Positions 29,205-39,444 of a stretch of 64,000 nucleotides of DNA are shown piece after piece. A program made the translations under genes and the position numbers. The DNA lies in contig CAJNDS010002213.1 of assembly GCA_905221605.1 (NCBI GenBank), positions 984,136 through 1,048,135 of the forward strand. Reading direction: 5' to 3'. The first letter of the stretch is position 1. Every line of letters starts with the position of its first letter. This DNA comes from Symbiodinium natans. Lineage: Eukaryota; Sar; Dinophyceae; Suessiales; Symbiodiniaceae. The notes below the pieces were generated by a model. The model saw only the letters and a program-made list of their open reading frames with translations, was not told the DNA's origin and did no database searches.

Positions 29205-30361
29205 ATGAAACTTAACTAGAAGCAATCAAGATCAATCAGTTTAATTAAATTATAATTGCTTCTAATTCCCTGAAATTAACTAGAATTAATTCAAAATTAA
29301 TTCAAAATTAATTGAACATGAATTAAAATCAATTAAAATTAGTCAAAGTAAACTGAACTTAAATAAAACTAATTAGGATCAACATTAGCATAACATATTT
29401 TTTGAAGATTAAAAAACAAAAACTCATGAACACAGTTGACATTGAGAAGTAATAATTAAATTAATTAAACTCAATTAAAACTAATCAAAAAACTCACATT
29501 CGTTAGCTTTAATTCAAATTACTTGAAATTCCTTAAAATGAAAATTCATTAGAATTAGTAGAAAGTAGGTTAAAATTAAAAGTAATTAAAAGTAATTAAA
29601 ATTGCAGAAAAGTACTTAAACATATTTTTGATTAAAATTAGTTAGGAAATTAAGAAAAGCAACCAAGTAAAATGAATAAATAATAATTCATTAACATTTC
29701 GTAAAAGAATTTAAAGTGAATTAAAATCCATGAAATTTAGCTAAATTTAGTTGCAATTAATGAAAACTAATGAAAATTAAATGGAAATTAAGTAAAAATT
29801 GAAAAAAAATCAATAAAAATTATTTAAAAGTATTTGAAATTAATTAAAATTATTTAAAATTATTTAAATTATTTAAAAATTAAATAAAGAATTAAAACGT
29901 TATCTAAAACTAAAAAATTTCATTGAATATTCATAAAAATTGATGAAATTAATTAAAAATTAACATTAATACAACTAGTTAAAATTAAGTAAATAATGAA
30001 TCAGAATTAATTAAAATTAGTTAGAATTAAATGAATAAAAGAACCCATTAAAATTAGTGAAACTCCATTAAATATGAATGTATTTTAATTGATCTTTCCA
30101 AAAAAGTTAAAACAATTTCATTAATTCTAGGTGATTTTCAATAATATTAAAGAAGTTAATGATTTTCATTATTTTTAATCAATTTTAGTTGATTTAATTC
30201 GTTTTTTAGTTTCATTAATTTCAATTAGTTTAAATTGATTTAGTTAATTTTGATTGATTTTATTGATTCTAATAACTTTTAATTTGTTAATTTATTAATC
30301 TATTTTGATGAATGTTAATTCATTTAAATAATTTTTTGGATTTATTTTTATGTTTTTAATT
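29205..30361. repeat. AT-rich low-complexity block with strand-skew switch
   Basis: Degenerate AATTAAAA-like sequence, A-rich on this strand to about 30090, then T-rich. No ORF, RNA gene or clear tandem unit. Confidence 0.75.
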
Positions 30362-30431
30362 CCCGGATGCTCCGCAGAAGGGTTCCCGTTTTAAAGTTGG
30401 GTTGGGAGGTTACCAAACGTCGTTGCGTTGT

Positions 30432-31157
30432 GTCCGCAAAGCGTCCGCAAGCGTCCGCAAAGCGTTCGCAAGCGTTCGCAAGCGTCCGCAAGCGTTCGCG
30501 AGGCGTAACGCGTGCTGTTAAGGGGGAAGTCCACAGGACGCGCGCCGACGCGGCGTTTCGTGGCGTTCCGAATCCGTCCAGCTAAGGGGGAATTCCACAG
30601 GACGCGCGCCGACGCGGCGTTCCGTGGCGTTCCGAATCCGTCAAGCTAGGGGGGAACTCCACAGGACGCGCGCCGACGTGGTGTTCCGTGGCGTTCCGAA
30701 TCCGTCAAGCTAAGGGGGAACTCCACAGGACGTGGCGTTCCGTAGCGTTCCGAATCCGTCAAGCTAAGGGGGAACTCCACAGGACGCGCGCCGACGTGGC
30801 GTTCCGTGGTGTTCCGAATCCGTCAAGCTAAGGGGGAACTCCACAGGACGTGGCGTTCCGTAGCGTTCCGAATCCGTCAAGCTAAGGCCGACGTGGCGTT
30901 CCGTGGCGTTCCGAATCCGTCAAGCTAAGGGGGAACTCCACAGGACGTGGTGTTCCGTAGCGTTCCGAATCCGTCAAGCTAAGGGGGAACTCCACAGGGC
31001 GCGCTTCCACGTGGCGTTCCACGGCGTTCCGAATGCATCAAGCTAAGGGGGAACTCCACAGGACTCGCGCCGCCGTGGCGTTCCACGATTCTCGGGGCGT
31101 TCCACGTGGCGGTGTTCCGAATCCGTCAAGCTAAGGGGAACTCCACAGGATGCGCGC
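30432..31157. repeat. GC-rich minisatellites
   Basis: GCGTCCGCAA decamers (30432-30505) are followed by about eleven units of 45-64 bp containing AAGGGGGAACTCCACAGGAC and GGCGTTCCGAATCCGTCAAG. Several units lack the CGCGCCGACG segment. The block sits abruptly inside AT-rich DNA. Confidence 0.85.
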
Positions 31158-31179
31158 CCCCGCAGCGTTCCACGTGGTC

Positions 31180-31790
31180 CCGTGGCGGTGGTGTGTTGGT
31201 GGTCCGGTCCCGTGGTGGTGCCGGGGTGGTGCTGCAGGGGTGGGTCCCATGGTGTGGTCCCTGGTGGTCCGTGGTGGTGGTCGCGTGCCGTGGTGTGGTC
31301 CCGTGGTGGTGGTGGTTGGTGGTGGTCCCGTGGTGGTGTGGTCCTGTGGTGGTGGTCCCGTGGTGGTGGTCCCGTGGTGGTGGTCCCGTAGTTGTGGTCC
31401 CGTAGTGGTGGTTCCGTGGTGTGGTCCTGTGGTGGTGGTCCCGGTCCCGTGGTGGTGCATGGCCCCGTGGTGGTCGTCGGTGGTCCCGTGGCGTTGTGCC
31501 ATGGTGGTCCCGTGGTGGTGGTCCCGTGTGGTGGTCCCGTAGTGGTGGTCCCGTAGTGGTGGTCCGTGGTGGTCCCGTGGCGGTGGTCCCGTGGTGGTGG
31601 TTCTGTGGTGGCTGTGGTGGTGATCTCATGGTGGTGGTCCTGTGTCGTGGTCCCGTGGTGGTGGTCGTGGTGGTGGTCCCAGGTCCGTGGTGGTGGTCCC
31701 GTGGTGGTGGTTCCGTGGTGGTGGTCCGCTGTGGTGGTCCGTGGTGGTGGTCCGTGGTGGTGGTCCGTCCGCCCGCCGCCGACGTTTCGT
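31180..31790. repeat. GTGGTGGTCCC microsatellite
   Basis: Degenerate tandem GTGGTGGTCCC with frequent unit-length changes. All long ORFs on both strands (HHGTTTTG, VVVPWWW types) are repeat translations. Confidence 0.9.
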
Positions 31791-31854
31791 TTACATTGCG
31801 TTATATGTACGTTGTAGGTGACTGCTTTCTGCATTCGGGTTCGTGGATCCTATC

Positions 31855-32198
31855 AGGTTTTGTTTTTTTATTTTAGTTTTTTTTGATTTCAATTTAGTAA
31901 AATTTAGTTAAACTCTAATTAATTTATTTAATTGTCAATATGATTAATTTGAATTTATATTTTAATTTTAATTGATTTTAATTAATTGTTACAGAAAAAT
32001 GTTGATTTTTTTTTTGTGCAAAATTTGTTTAATTTTCATCATTTTTAATTAACATTAAGTACTTTTACTTGATTTTAATTTAGTTTTTGTTATTTTAATG
32101 AGTTTTTAACTGAATTTTAACAATTTTCGTTAATTTTGAATAACTTTAATTAATTTTCTTATGTTTATTAATTTGATTTAGCTTTAATCAATTTTCGT
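31855..32198. repeat. AT-rich block, T-rich strand
   Basis: Same low-complexity style as 30090-30361, running into the assembly gap. Confidence 0.7.
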
Positions 32199-32298
32199 NN
32201 NNNNNNNNNNNNNNNNNNNNNNNNNNNNNNNNNNNNNNNNNNNNNNNNNNNNNNNNNNNNNNNNNNNNNNNNNNNNNNNNNNNNNNNNNNNNNNNNNN
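32199..32298. other. Assembly gap (100 N)
   Basis: Exactly 100 N, a conventional scaffold-gap length. Order and orientation across it depend on scaffolding. Confidence 0.98.
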
Positions 32299-32764
32299 CC
32301 GCGCCCTAAACCTTAGTAAAACCCTAAAACCCGCGCCCGAACCCTAAAACCTTAAAAACCCCTCAGAAACCTCAGTAAATACACCGTACCCCAAACCCCA
32401 AAACCCGCGCCATAAACACGAAGTAAAAGCCTAAAACCCGTGCCCGAAACCCTAATAAACACCCTGATGCCCAAACCCTAGTCAAACCCTGGCAGTCGCA
32501 CCCGAAACCCTGCTAAAAACCCTAAAGGTGTGGGGTTTAGTATAGGTTTGTGTTTTGGGGTTTAGGGTTTAGGTTTAGGGTTTATTGAAATATTAAGGGT
32601 TCAGGTCCGGGGAAGTTTCGAGGAGTTTCGTTTTTGGGATTTTTCTTATTAATTTCAAGTTACATGGGGCTTGAGGGTTTAGTGTTCAGGGTTTAGGGTT
32701 TAGGGTTCAGGGTTTAGGGTTTAGGGTTTCGGTTTTAGGGTTTAGGGTTTAGGGTTTAGGGCGT
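32299..32764. repeat. Degenerate telomere-like repeats
   Basis: CCCTAAAACCCGCGCC-style units to 32510, then TTTAGGG units. No gene seen. Confidence 0.7.
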
Positions 32765-34449
32765 GCCAAACGGGAGCGCGCTTTGGGAGCGCGCGGTAGT
32801 ATGCAGACCTACCCACCCCAAGACCGCCCACTTACAACTCTCAAGGAGTTAAGACCTTTTATTTTTTTTACAAAGCATCACATGAGTCAGCACTCACGCC
32901 CTGTTTGGGGATTTCCACAAGGTGCGTGCGGAAACGAGGCAGGGTCCGTGAAGACAGCTTGGGTTGGCGCGAAGGGGCTATGAAGGGATGGGCTAGGAAC
33001 AGACAAAGGCAGCGAGGCTTGGTTGGCGCGAAGGGGCTCCAGCCAGGAAGAACACACAGTGAACTGCTTGGGTCGGGCAGAGGGCCACGGAAACAGGGCT
33101 GGTGTGGCGGATAGCTCGGCTTGGCGCGAAGGGGGTAAGGTGGGGTGCCGGGTCAGGGTCAGGACCAGGCACAAATTTGCAGCAAACGGAAGCGAGGCAG
33201 GACAGATTGGGTTGGTGCGAAGGGGCGAAAGCCAGGGAGAGCGCCCCGAAACAGGACACAAACTGGTGTGCGGACAGCTTGGCTTGGCGCAAGGGGGTAA
33301 TATGACTCGAACAGGCCAGAGGACAGGGCAGAGCCACGGCCAGGGCGCAAAACTAGTCAGGGCCAGGGCCAGGGCCAGGACCAGGGCCAGGGCCAGGGCC
33401 AGGGCCAGGGCCAGGGCCAGGGCCAGGGCCAGGGCCAGGGCCAGGGCCAGGGCCAGGGCCAGGGCCAAGGTCAGGCCACAAGCGACGGAAACAAGGCAGG
33501 GTCCGTGAAAACCCAAGGGACGGGCCAGGAACAGAGAAAGGCAGCGAGGCTTGGTTGGCGCGAAGGGGCTCCAGCCAGGAAGAACACACAGTGAACAGCT
33601 TGGGTTGGGCAGAGCGCCACGGAAACAGGGCTGGTGTGGCGGATAGCTTGGCTTGGCGCAGGGGGGTTAGATGACTCGAACAGGCCAGGGCCAGGGCCAG
33701 GGCCAGGGCCAGGGCCAGGGCCAGGGCCAGGGCCAGGGCCAGGGCCAGGGCCAGGGCCAGGGCCAGGGCCACCAGGCCAGGGCCAGGGCCAGGGCCAGGG
33801 CCAGAGCCAGGGCCAGGGCCAGGGCCAGGGCCAGAACCAGGGTGAGGGCAGGGGGCCTCACCAGAGTCAGGGCCAGGGCCAGGGTCAGGGCAGGGCCAGG
33901 GCCAGAGCCAGGGCCAGGGCCAGGGCCAGGCAGGGGCAGGGGGCCAGGGCGGGCCAGGGCCAGGGCCCGAGGGGGCCAGGGCCAGGGCCAGGAAGAAGGC
34001 CCAGGGCCAGGGCCAGGGCCAGGGCCAGGGCCAGGGCCAGGGCCAGGGCCAGGGCCAGGGCCAGGGCCAGGGCCAGGGCCAGGGCCAGGGCCAGGGCCAG
34101 GGCCAGGGCCAGGGCCAGGGCCAGGGCCAGGGCCAGGGCCAGGGCAGGGCAAAAGGGAGTTTTTGGGCCAGAGCCCTGCCTGCCCCAACAAAACGGCCCC
34201 TGGTCCCCTCAGCCCAGCGGACGGGGGTTGGGGACTCCCATGCAGGAGCCAAGAATGTGCGCGGACAGCTTGGGGTTTAGGGTAAATAATACAGTGACTA
34301 CTGCTGTCTCGGCCTGTGCCTGCCTGGAGGGTAAGCCTGCCTGGAGGCCAGCTCGGTCGCCCGCCTGGGGCTCCCTCGCAGGGTCTCACTGAGCGCTCGA
34401 CCAGCGCCCGCCTACCCCAAAAGACAAGAGAGTGGGGTGGCGGGCGGGT
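32765..34449 (+). mobile_element. Dispersed repeat element, long copy
   Basis: Starts GTGCCAAACGGGAGCGCGC and ends GAGAGTGGGGTGGCGGGCGG. The reverse complement of both ends and flanking sequence recurs at 53180-53856. Internally, a segment of about 150 bp (32985-33133) is duplicated at 33520-33668, and GGCCAG hexamers have expanded at 33356-33475 and 33685-34147. Terminal inverted repeats and coding domains are not apparent. The GQGQ, ALAL and PWPW ORFs come from the hexamer. Confidence 0.65.
33356..34147. repeat. GGCCAG hexanucleotide arrays
   Basis: Two expansions (33356-33475 and 33685-34147) of GGCCAG with few interruptions, separated by the duplicated unique segment of the host element. 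Confidence 0.92.
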
Positions 34450-35279
34450 TTAAGGCCTGCGCCCCAAACCCTCATGAAACCCTAAGCACGCACCCTCAAC
34501 CCTAGTAAATACCCTAAACCCTGCACCCTGAAGCCGAGTAAAACTCTAATCCCTAAACCCCAAAGTCTAATACACCCCAAGCCCGAATGAAACCCGAATA
34601 AAACCCTCAAACCTGTGCCCAAAACTCTACCACGTTCCTAAATTTCGCACTTGGCCCGAAACCCTCATACCAAACCCTAAATATGATTCTAAATCCTGCG
34701 CCCGAAGCCCTAATAAGACCCTAAAACCTGCACCCAAAACCATACTGAAGCCCTAAAACCTGCTCCTCAAACCCGAATGAAGCCTTAAAATAAGTCCCAA
34801 ACCCCGTGCCCTAAACCCGAAGGCTGCCATCGCCCGGCGAAGCGACACTGGAGAGGCGCCATGGGGTTCTGGGTTTCTTGCCTTAGCCTCTCAGGGTTTT
34901 AAATACCAGGCTCAAGGTGTTTCCTGGGACCCTGCGCCATAAACCCTAAGCCCCCTATTGGCTGCCTAAACTCTCAAACCCTAAACCCTGACCTTCTTCT
35001 CGGACTCAAAATACTTCAGGGCTTTGTGGTTTTGATACCTTTGGGGTCTGCCCTAAAGCCCTAAATGTGGCCATGCCGGCCCGAGGAGCAATGAACCATT
35101 CTTCCTAGGCTACTCTTGGGTAAAAGGGTTTCGTGCGGGGTCTGACTTCTCTAAACCCCTTCCCCCCTAAACCCGACGATGGAAAGCGATACCAAGCTAA
35201 GCTCCCCCTTATACAATTGCCAGCCCTGGCTTGAGGTTTTAGGGCTTACCAGGCTTCTAGTTTCGGGGCTTTCATTCAG
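34450..35279. repeat. Decayed CCCTAAA-type repeats
   Basis: AACCCTAATAAAACCC-style sequence to 34820. Islands at 34840-34930 and 35060-35240 may include the upstream exon of the next model (ending CCCTGGCTTGAG before GTTTTAGGG) but the frame is unresolved. Confidence 0.6.
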
Positions 35280-35712
35280 GGCATCCCGTGCAGCTATGGT
35301 TGACAAGAACCGCCCGTCGAAGCTGAAGAGCCAGGCCAAGTTTGCCGCCAGAAAGACGAAGGACCGGTCCCTTTTTGGTTGGTTTTCCTCATAAAAAAAT
35401 AACACAACCAACGGGGTCCGCTGATCAAATAATATGGTGCTAGCACCATCGGATTTCCAGGAGCAGATGGACGCCCTCCAGGGGCAAGTTAACGCCGCGA
35501 ATGCCGCGGCTACAGCGGCGGCGGCGGCAGCGGCGGCCGCGGCTGCTGGTGCGGCTGCAAGTTCGGCTGCAAGTTCGGCTGCAGCAGCAGCAGCGCCACC
35601 ACCACCAGCACCAGCGCCACGCACCACCACCAGCGCCAGCGCCAGCGGCGCCGCCAGCACCGGCACCGGCACCAGCGCCAGCGCCTGCGCCAGCGCCGGC
35701 GTCGGCTTCTAG
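35280..35712 (+). CDS. Two-exon gene model, basic then Ala-rich protein
   Basis: Exon 35280-35377 follows TTCATTCAG and reads AMVDKNRPSKLKSQAKFAAR... to a GTTGGT donor. Exon 35444-35712 follows GTGCTAG and reads PSDFQEQMDALQGQVNAANA, then a long Ala/Ser/Pro/Thr low-complexity tail to TAG. Phase matches (1+2). The first exon is Lys/Arg-rich; the second begins with a short coiled-coil-like helix. The GC-rich tail is open in several frames, so its true frame and end are uncertain. No family recognised. Confidence 0.45.
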
Positions 35713-36277
35713 CTGGCAAGTAGCAACTAGGGCTTAAGGTTTAGGGTTTAGGGTTTGAGTTTAGGCAAAACCCTAAACCTGCCCTCATCCGTAAGAACCA
35801 GAAGCCCTAAGCCCTAAATCTACACCCGGTAATGCCTAACAAGGCCCTAAGCCCTACTGCTGAAAAAACCCAAAACCCGAAAACAAAAGCCAGAAACCCT
35901 AAAAGAACCACTGTCTACCCGAAGGCCTGGGGATGAGTTGTTATGGTTTAGGGAAGGGCTTTGGAGTACTATACTTTAATACTTTTTTTTTAAAAAAAAA
36001 TTTCTGGGTTCCGATTCTACCTATTTACGCTGTAAAGTATAAAGATGCTTTTTCAGGGTTTTCTCCAAAGGCCGATGGCAGTTCCTGGAGCCCTGTGTTA
36101 AAATGGGTTCAGGGTATATAGGGTTTAGGGTTTGGGTTTTAGGGTTTAGGGTTACGGTTTAGGCTTTAGGGCTTAGGGTTTAGGATTTGTTGTTGTTTTT
36201 CTGGTTCTTGATGGTTTTAGTGTTCGGGTTTTCGGGCTAAGAGTGTAGGATTTACTGTCTAGGCTCCAGGCTTCTAG
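35713..36277. repeat. Decayed telomere-like repeats with AT tract
   Basis: CCCTAAA and TTTAGGG relics, with a T-run/A-run at 35985-36002. No gene seen. Confidence 0.65.
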
Positions 36278-37401
36278 CATCGGGGTGTGGCAAGGAGGCG
36301 CGGTCCTATCTGGCGGCGTTCAGGGCGGTGAACTCGGACGCTGCGGCTGCCGACTGGATCCAGGACTGCCAGAGTCTGGGCCAGGCTTTGTTGGTCCACG
36401 TGCTGCGGCAGGCTGTTTCTCGACCAGATTTTTTTCTACGGGTTTAGGGCATGGACAACTAGGGGATTTAGGGCATGCGCGTATTCCCTAAACCCTTAAC
36501 CCTAAACCCTAAACCCTAAACCCTAAACCGTAAGGGCATCATCAGCTGTATCGTCAAGTGGATCAAGAGGAGGCCGCTTTTGCGTGGCATTGCCATCACT
36601 CTCCTGGGCCGCCATGACGACTGGTCTGTTATTGATGAGCGACAGCGACGTGAGTGGATCGAAGTCCTGTGCCTTGGTTCGCATGAGCAATGGTCAAAAG
36701 TATGGCAGTAATTGCGGTTTAAGCTCAGTAGGACGTTAAGCGACGGGGAACGCCCCTCAGTTTGAGTTACTTTCCTGAAAGGCTCTCAGAAAACCCATTG
36801 AAAAATAATGGCCCGACAGCAGTGTCGCCTCCCAGGGGCCCATAGTCTTGTCGGGCAGTTTTTTCCGCCGACCCCTGAAAGTCAGCTTTTACGAGGTCTC
36901 AGAGCTCAGAAGGAAAGTCAGCAGTCTGAGTAGCCCGTAAGACAAACCCCTTTCAAGCGACGGGTTGCAGCAAAACCATGTAGAACACTGCTAAGCGACG
37001 GGGGCCCCTATTGCCCGACCCAGGCCTCCCGACCTCTATAGTTTTGACGGTCGCGCGTACAATCCAAGGACAGCAGTCTTTCGCCAGGATGGCCCCGACA
37101 TCCGTCTGTCGGCCAAGCGGCACCTCCGTTTCCTGTTGGGCCCAGAGGCCATGGCTGCCCTGGCTGCCATGGAGCAGGATGCCGAGGAGCTGCCCGTGGT
37201 ACCTCAGCAAAGCATTTTACAGTTGAGAGTTTAGGGTTCAAGCTTCAGGGTTTAGGTTTGGGGTTCAACCTGAACCCTAAACCAGCCTGAAACCTGCAGG
37301 CTGCCGTTGCTGCTGTGGGCTGCCCAAACCCGAAACCCTAAACCCTAAACCCTGTACCCTAAACCTGAAGCCCGACCGAGTGCTGGGCATCTGGATCCAC
37401 G
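36278..37401 (+). CDS. Five-exon gene model G, unknown protein
   Basis: Exons 36278-36441 (KEARSYLAAFRAVNSDAAAA..., donor GTTTAGGG), 36535-36649 (GIISCIVKWIKRRPLLRGIA..., donor GTGAGT), 36996-37228 (DLYSFDGRAYNPRTAVFRQD..., then LRFLLGPEAMAALAAMEQ, donor GTTTAGGG), a short exon from 37300 (AAVAAV) and 37371-37401 (PDRVLGIWIH, donor GTTTAGGG). The first three junctions agree in phase (0+0, 1+2, 0+0). Intron 36442-36534 is almost wholly TTTAGGG then CCCTAAA and could fold back on itself. The protein is Ala-rich and helical; not recognised. Confidence 0.55.
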
Positions 37402-37481
37402 GTTTAGGGTTTAGGGTTTAGGGTTTGGGTTTCGGGATTAGGGTTTAGGGTTTAGGGTCTAAGGATTAAGATTTAGGGTTC

Positions 37482-37814
37482 GGGTTTATAGAAATTGTAT
37501 AGGGTTTGTGTCCGGAGTTTTGTGGGGTTTTGTCGGGTTTTGTCGGGTTTTGTTTTTTGCTTTTGTCATTTTGACTTTGGGGTTGTGGGGCTGGGGCTGG
37601 GGGAGTGCTGGAGGGGCTGGAGGGGCTGGAGGGGCTGGAGGGGCTGGAGGGGCTGGGAAGGTGGGGGGCTGAGGGTTGGGGCATTGGGGCTGGTAAGTGG
37701 GCTGAGGGGGGGGGGGGCTGGCTGAAGGGTTTGGCTAATGTTTCTGCGCTGTGAAGGATGAAGGATTATTGCACGAGCTGCTCGTAGTGAAACACCTACA
37801 ATTTCTATTTATCC
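37482..37814 (+). mobile_element. Short TIR element, copy B (best preserved)
   Basis: Left end TTTATAGAAATTGTATAG, right end CCTACAATTTCTATTTATCC: about 15 bp inverted repeats. Contains GTTTTGTCGGGTTTTGT, a GGGGCTGGAG core and the GAAGGATGAAGG / GCACGAGCTGCTCGTA tail shared with copy A. It lies in a telomere-like intron. Confidence 0.65.
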
Positions 37815-37924
37815 TGGCCTTGTAGGGTTTAGGGTTTAGGGTTTACGGTTTAGGGTTTAGGGTTTAAGGTTTAGGCTCAGGGTTTAGAGTTTAGGGTTCA
37901 GGGTTTAGGGCTTAGGGTCCGCCA

Positions 37925-38410
37925 GCGCAGCTGGCGCCCAAAGAAATTCATCTCTTTTGCACTTTTTTTTTATAGGGCCGTGCCCCGATCTCCGATCATG
38001 GTAAATAAATGTATTTTGTTTTTTGCTTTAATTGAGGGTCTATGAAAGTAAAATATGGCTATTTGGGGGCTGTGCAAACTCAGTATTCAGAAGGCTTAGT
38101 TTTGGCTTCGGAAGGCCGAAGAAGGCCAATATTGGTTTCAAGAAGCGGGAGGCTCCCAAAGCCAAAACTTAAAGCCTAAAATTGGCTTCCATGGCTCCCA
38201 AACTCCAAAATTCGCTCCCAAAGCCTAAAATTAGCTAAAAGCTTAAAATTGGCTCAAGAAGCACAAAATTGGCTCCCAAAGCCCAAAATTGGCTGCCTAA
38301 AATTAACCCCCAAGGCCCAAAATTTGCTCCCAAGCCAAAAATTGGCTTCCGGAGCCCAAAATTGGCTCCCAAAGCCCAAAATTGCCAATAAACAGACCCT
38401 AAACCCTAAA
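37925..38410. repeat. CCCAAAATTGGCTCC-type tandem repeat, small cluster
   Basis: After an AT-rich leader (37925-38160), about ten units of CCCAAAATTGGCTCCCAAAG-like sequence, the same family as the large array at 59800-60870. Confidence 0.75.
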
Positions 38411-39298
38411 CTTTCTGTAGGGCTGTGTGGTTTGGCTGTTGCTGGTCGCGCCGATTAATACCCCAAACCCCGAATCCCGAACCCGCCCGACCCTTGTCGC
38501 GCGCGGCCTAAACCCTCAACCCTAAACCCTAAACCCGAAACCCGAAACCCGCCGCAATCCCTCATGAAGCCCTACACGTTTAGGGTTCAGGGTTTAGTGT
38601 GGGAGAAAGGTTGGAGGGGGCTTGCCCAGGTAAGCGCTGAGGGTGTTTTCCTTGTAGCCCGCCTGGATAGCGCGCGAGTTGCCCTAAACCCCCTAGACCC
38701 TAGACCCTAAATCATCGCCCGAAGCCTTCCTCAACCCTAACCCGTGTAGGGCTTTTGGCTCAGGGTTTGGGGTTTGTGGGCACTAGGGCTTGGACTATGT
38801 AGGCGCTATGGCTTACGGGTTGTTTACGGTGACGGGTGTGGGCATTGCCATACATCCTCAGCCAAGGCCTACTACGCCCGAAACCCTTGACCCCGAAACG
38901 TCAAGACCTTAAGCCCTAAGCCCTACACAACCCTAAACCCTAAACCCTGAACCCTTAACCCTAAACCCCAAACCCGCCCTAATCCCTCATAGAGCACTGA
39001 ACTACCCTTCAATCCTAGAACCACCTGGACCCTAAAACCTAGAACCTGACACCCTAAAAGGTTTTGGGGTTGTGGGCTTTAGGCAATACGGCTTGGTCCT
39101 GCAGGCTGCCCTTGCTGCTGTGGAGCTCAGGGAGCGGACGGCCGAGGGAGGAACGTGGGTCGGGTTGAGGGTTTTGGGGTTGCCAACTCGTCAGGCAGGG
39201 CTTAGGATTTCGGCCTTAGGGCTTTCGGTTTAGGGTTTTGCTGTTTAAGGCACGACGCCTTAGTAGGGCTTGGGGGTTGTAGGCTTCTCAAGTATATA
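38411..39298. repeat. Telomere-like relics with one exon-like island
   Basis: CCCTAAA relics throughout. Island 39105-39150 follows CCTGCAG and reads AALAAVELRERTAEG; its first 20 bases nearly duplicate the short exon at 37300. Confidence 0.5.
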
Positions 39299-39444
39299 CT
39301 TGGAGGTTCATGGTACTTACTTACCAATTAGAACTGTACTTATAACCCGCTCATAAGTAACGCCCTTAAATGCACCAATTTGGTTGTAAGCACAGTTCTA
39401 AGAAGTACAGCTATAATTGGTTAATAAGTACTATGAACCTCCAA
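39299..39444. mobile_element. Short inverted-repeat element, AACCTCC family, copy 4 (full palindrome)
   Basis: CTTGGAGGTTCATGGTACTTA against TAAGTACTATGAACCTCCAA. Pairing continues inward (CCAATTAGAACTGTACTTA against its complement), so nearly the whole element is one long hairpin. Confidence 0.7.

Noticed and set aside
29205-30361. Organellar DNA insertion
   Set aside because: AT-rich but low-complexity, with no recognisable organelle gene, tRNA or rRNA fragment.
31043-31876. His/Thr/Pro-rich ORFs
   Set aside because: Products of the GTGGTGGTCCC array on the opposite strand.
33353-34392. ORFs of 200-300 codons rich in GQ, AR and PW
   Set aside because: Translations of GGCCAG hexamers in all frames, with no conserved ends.
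38249-38258. Second spliced-leader relic (TTGGCTCAAG)
   Set aside because: It lies in the CCCAAAATTGGCTCCCAAAG array, where it is one substitution away from the repeat unit.
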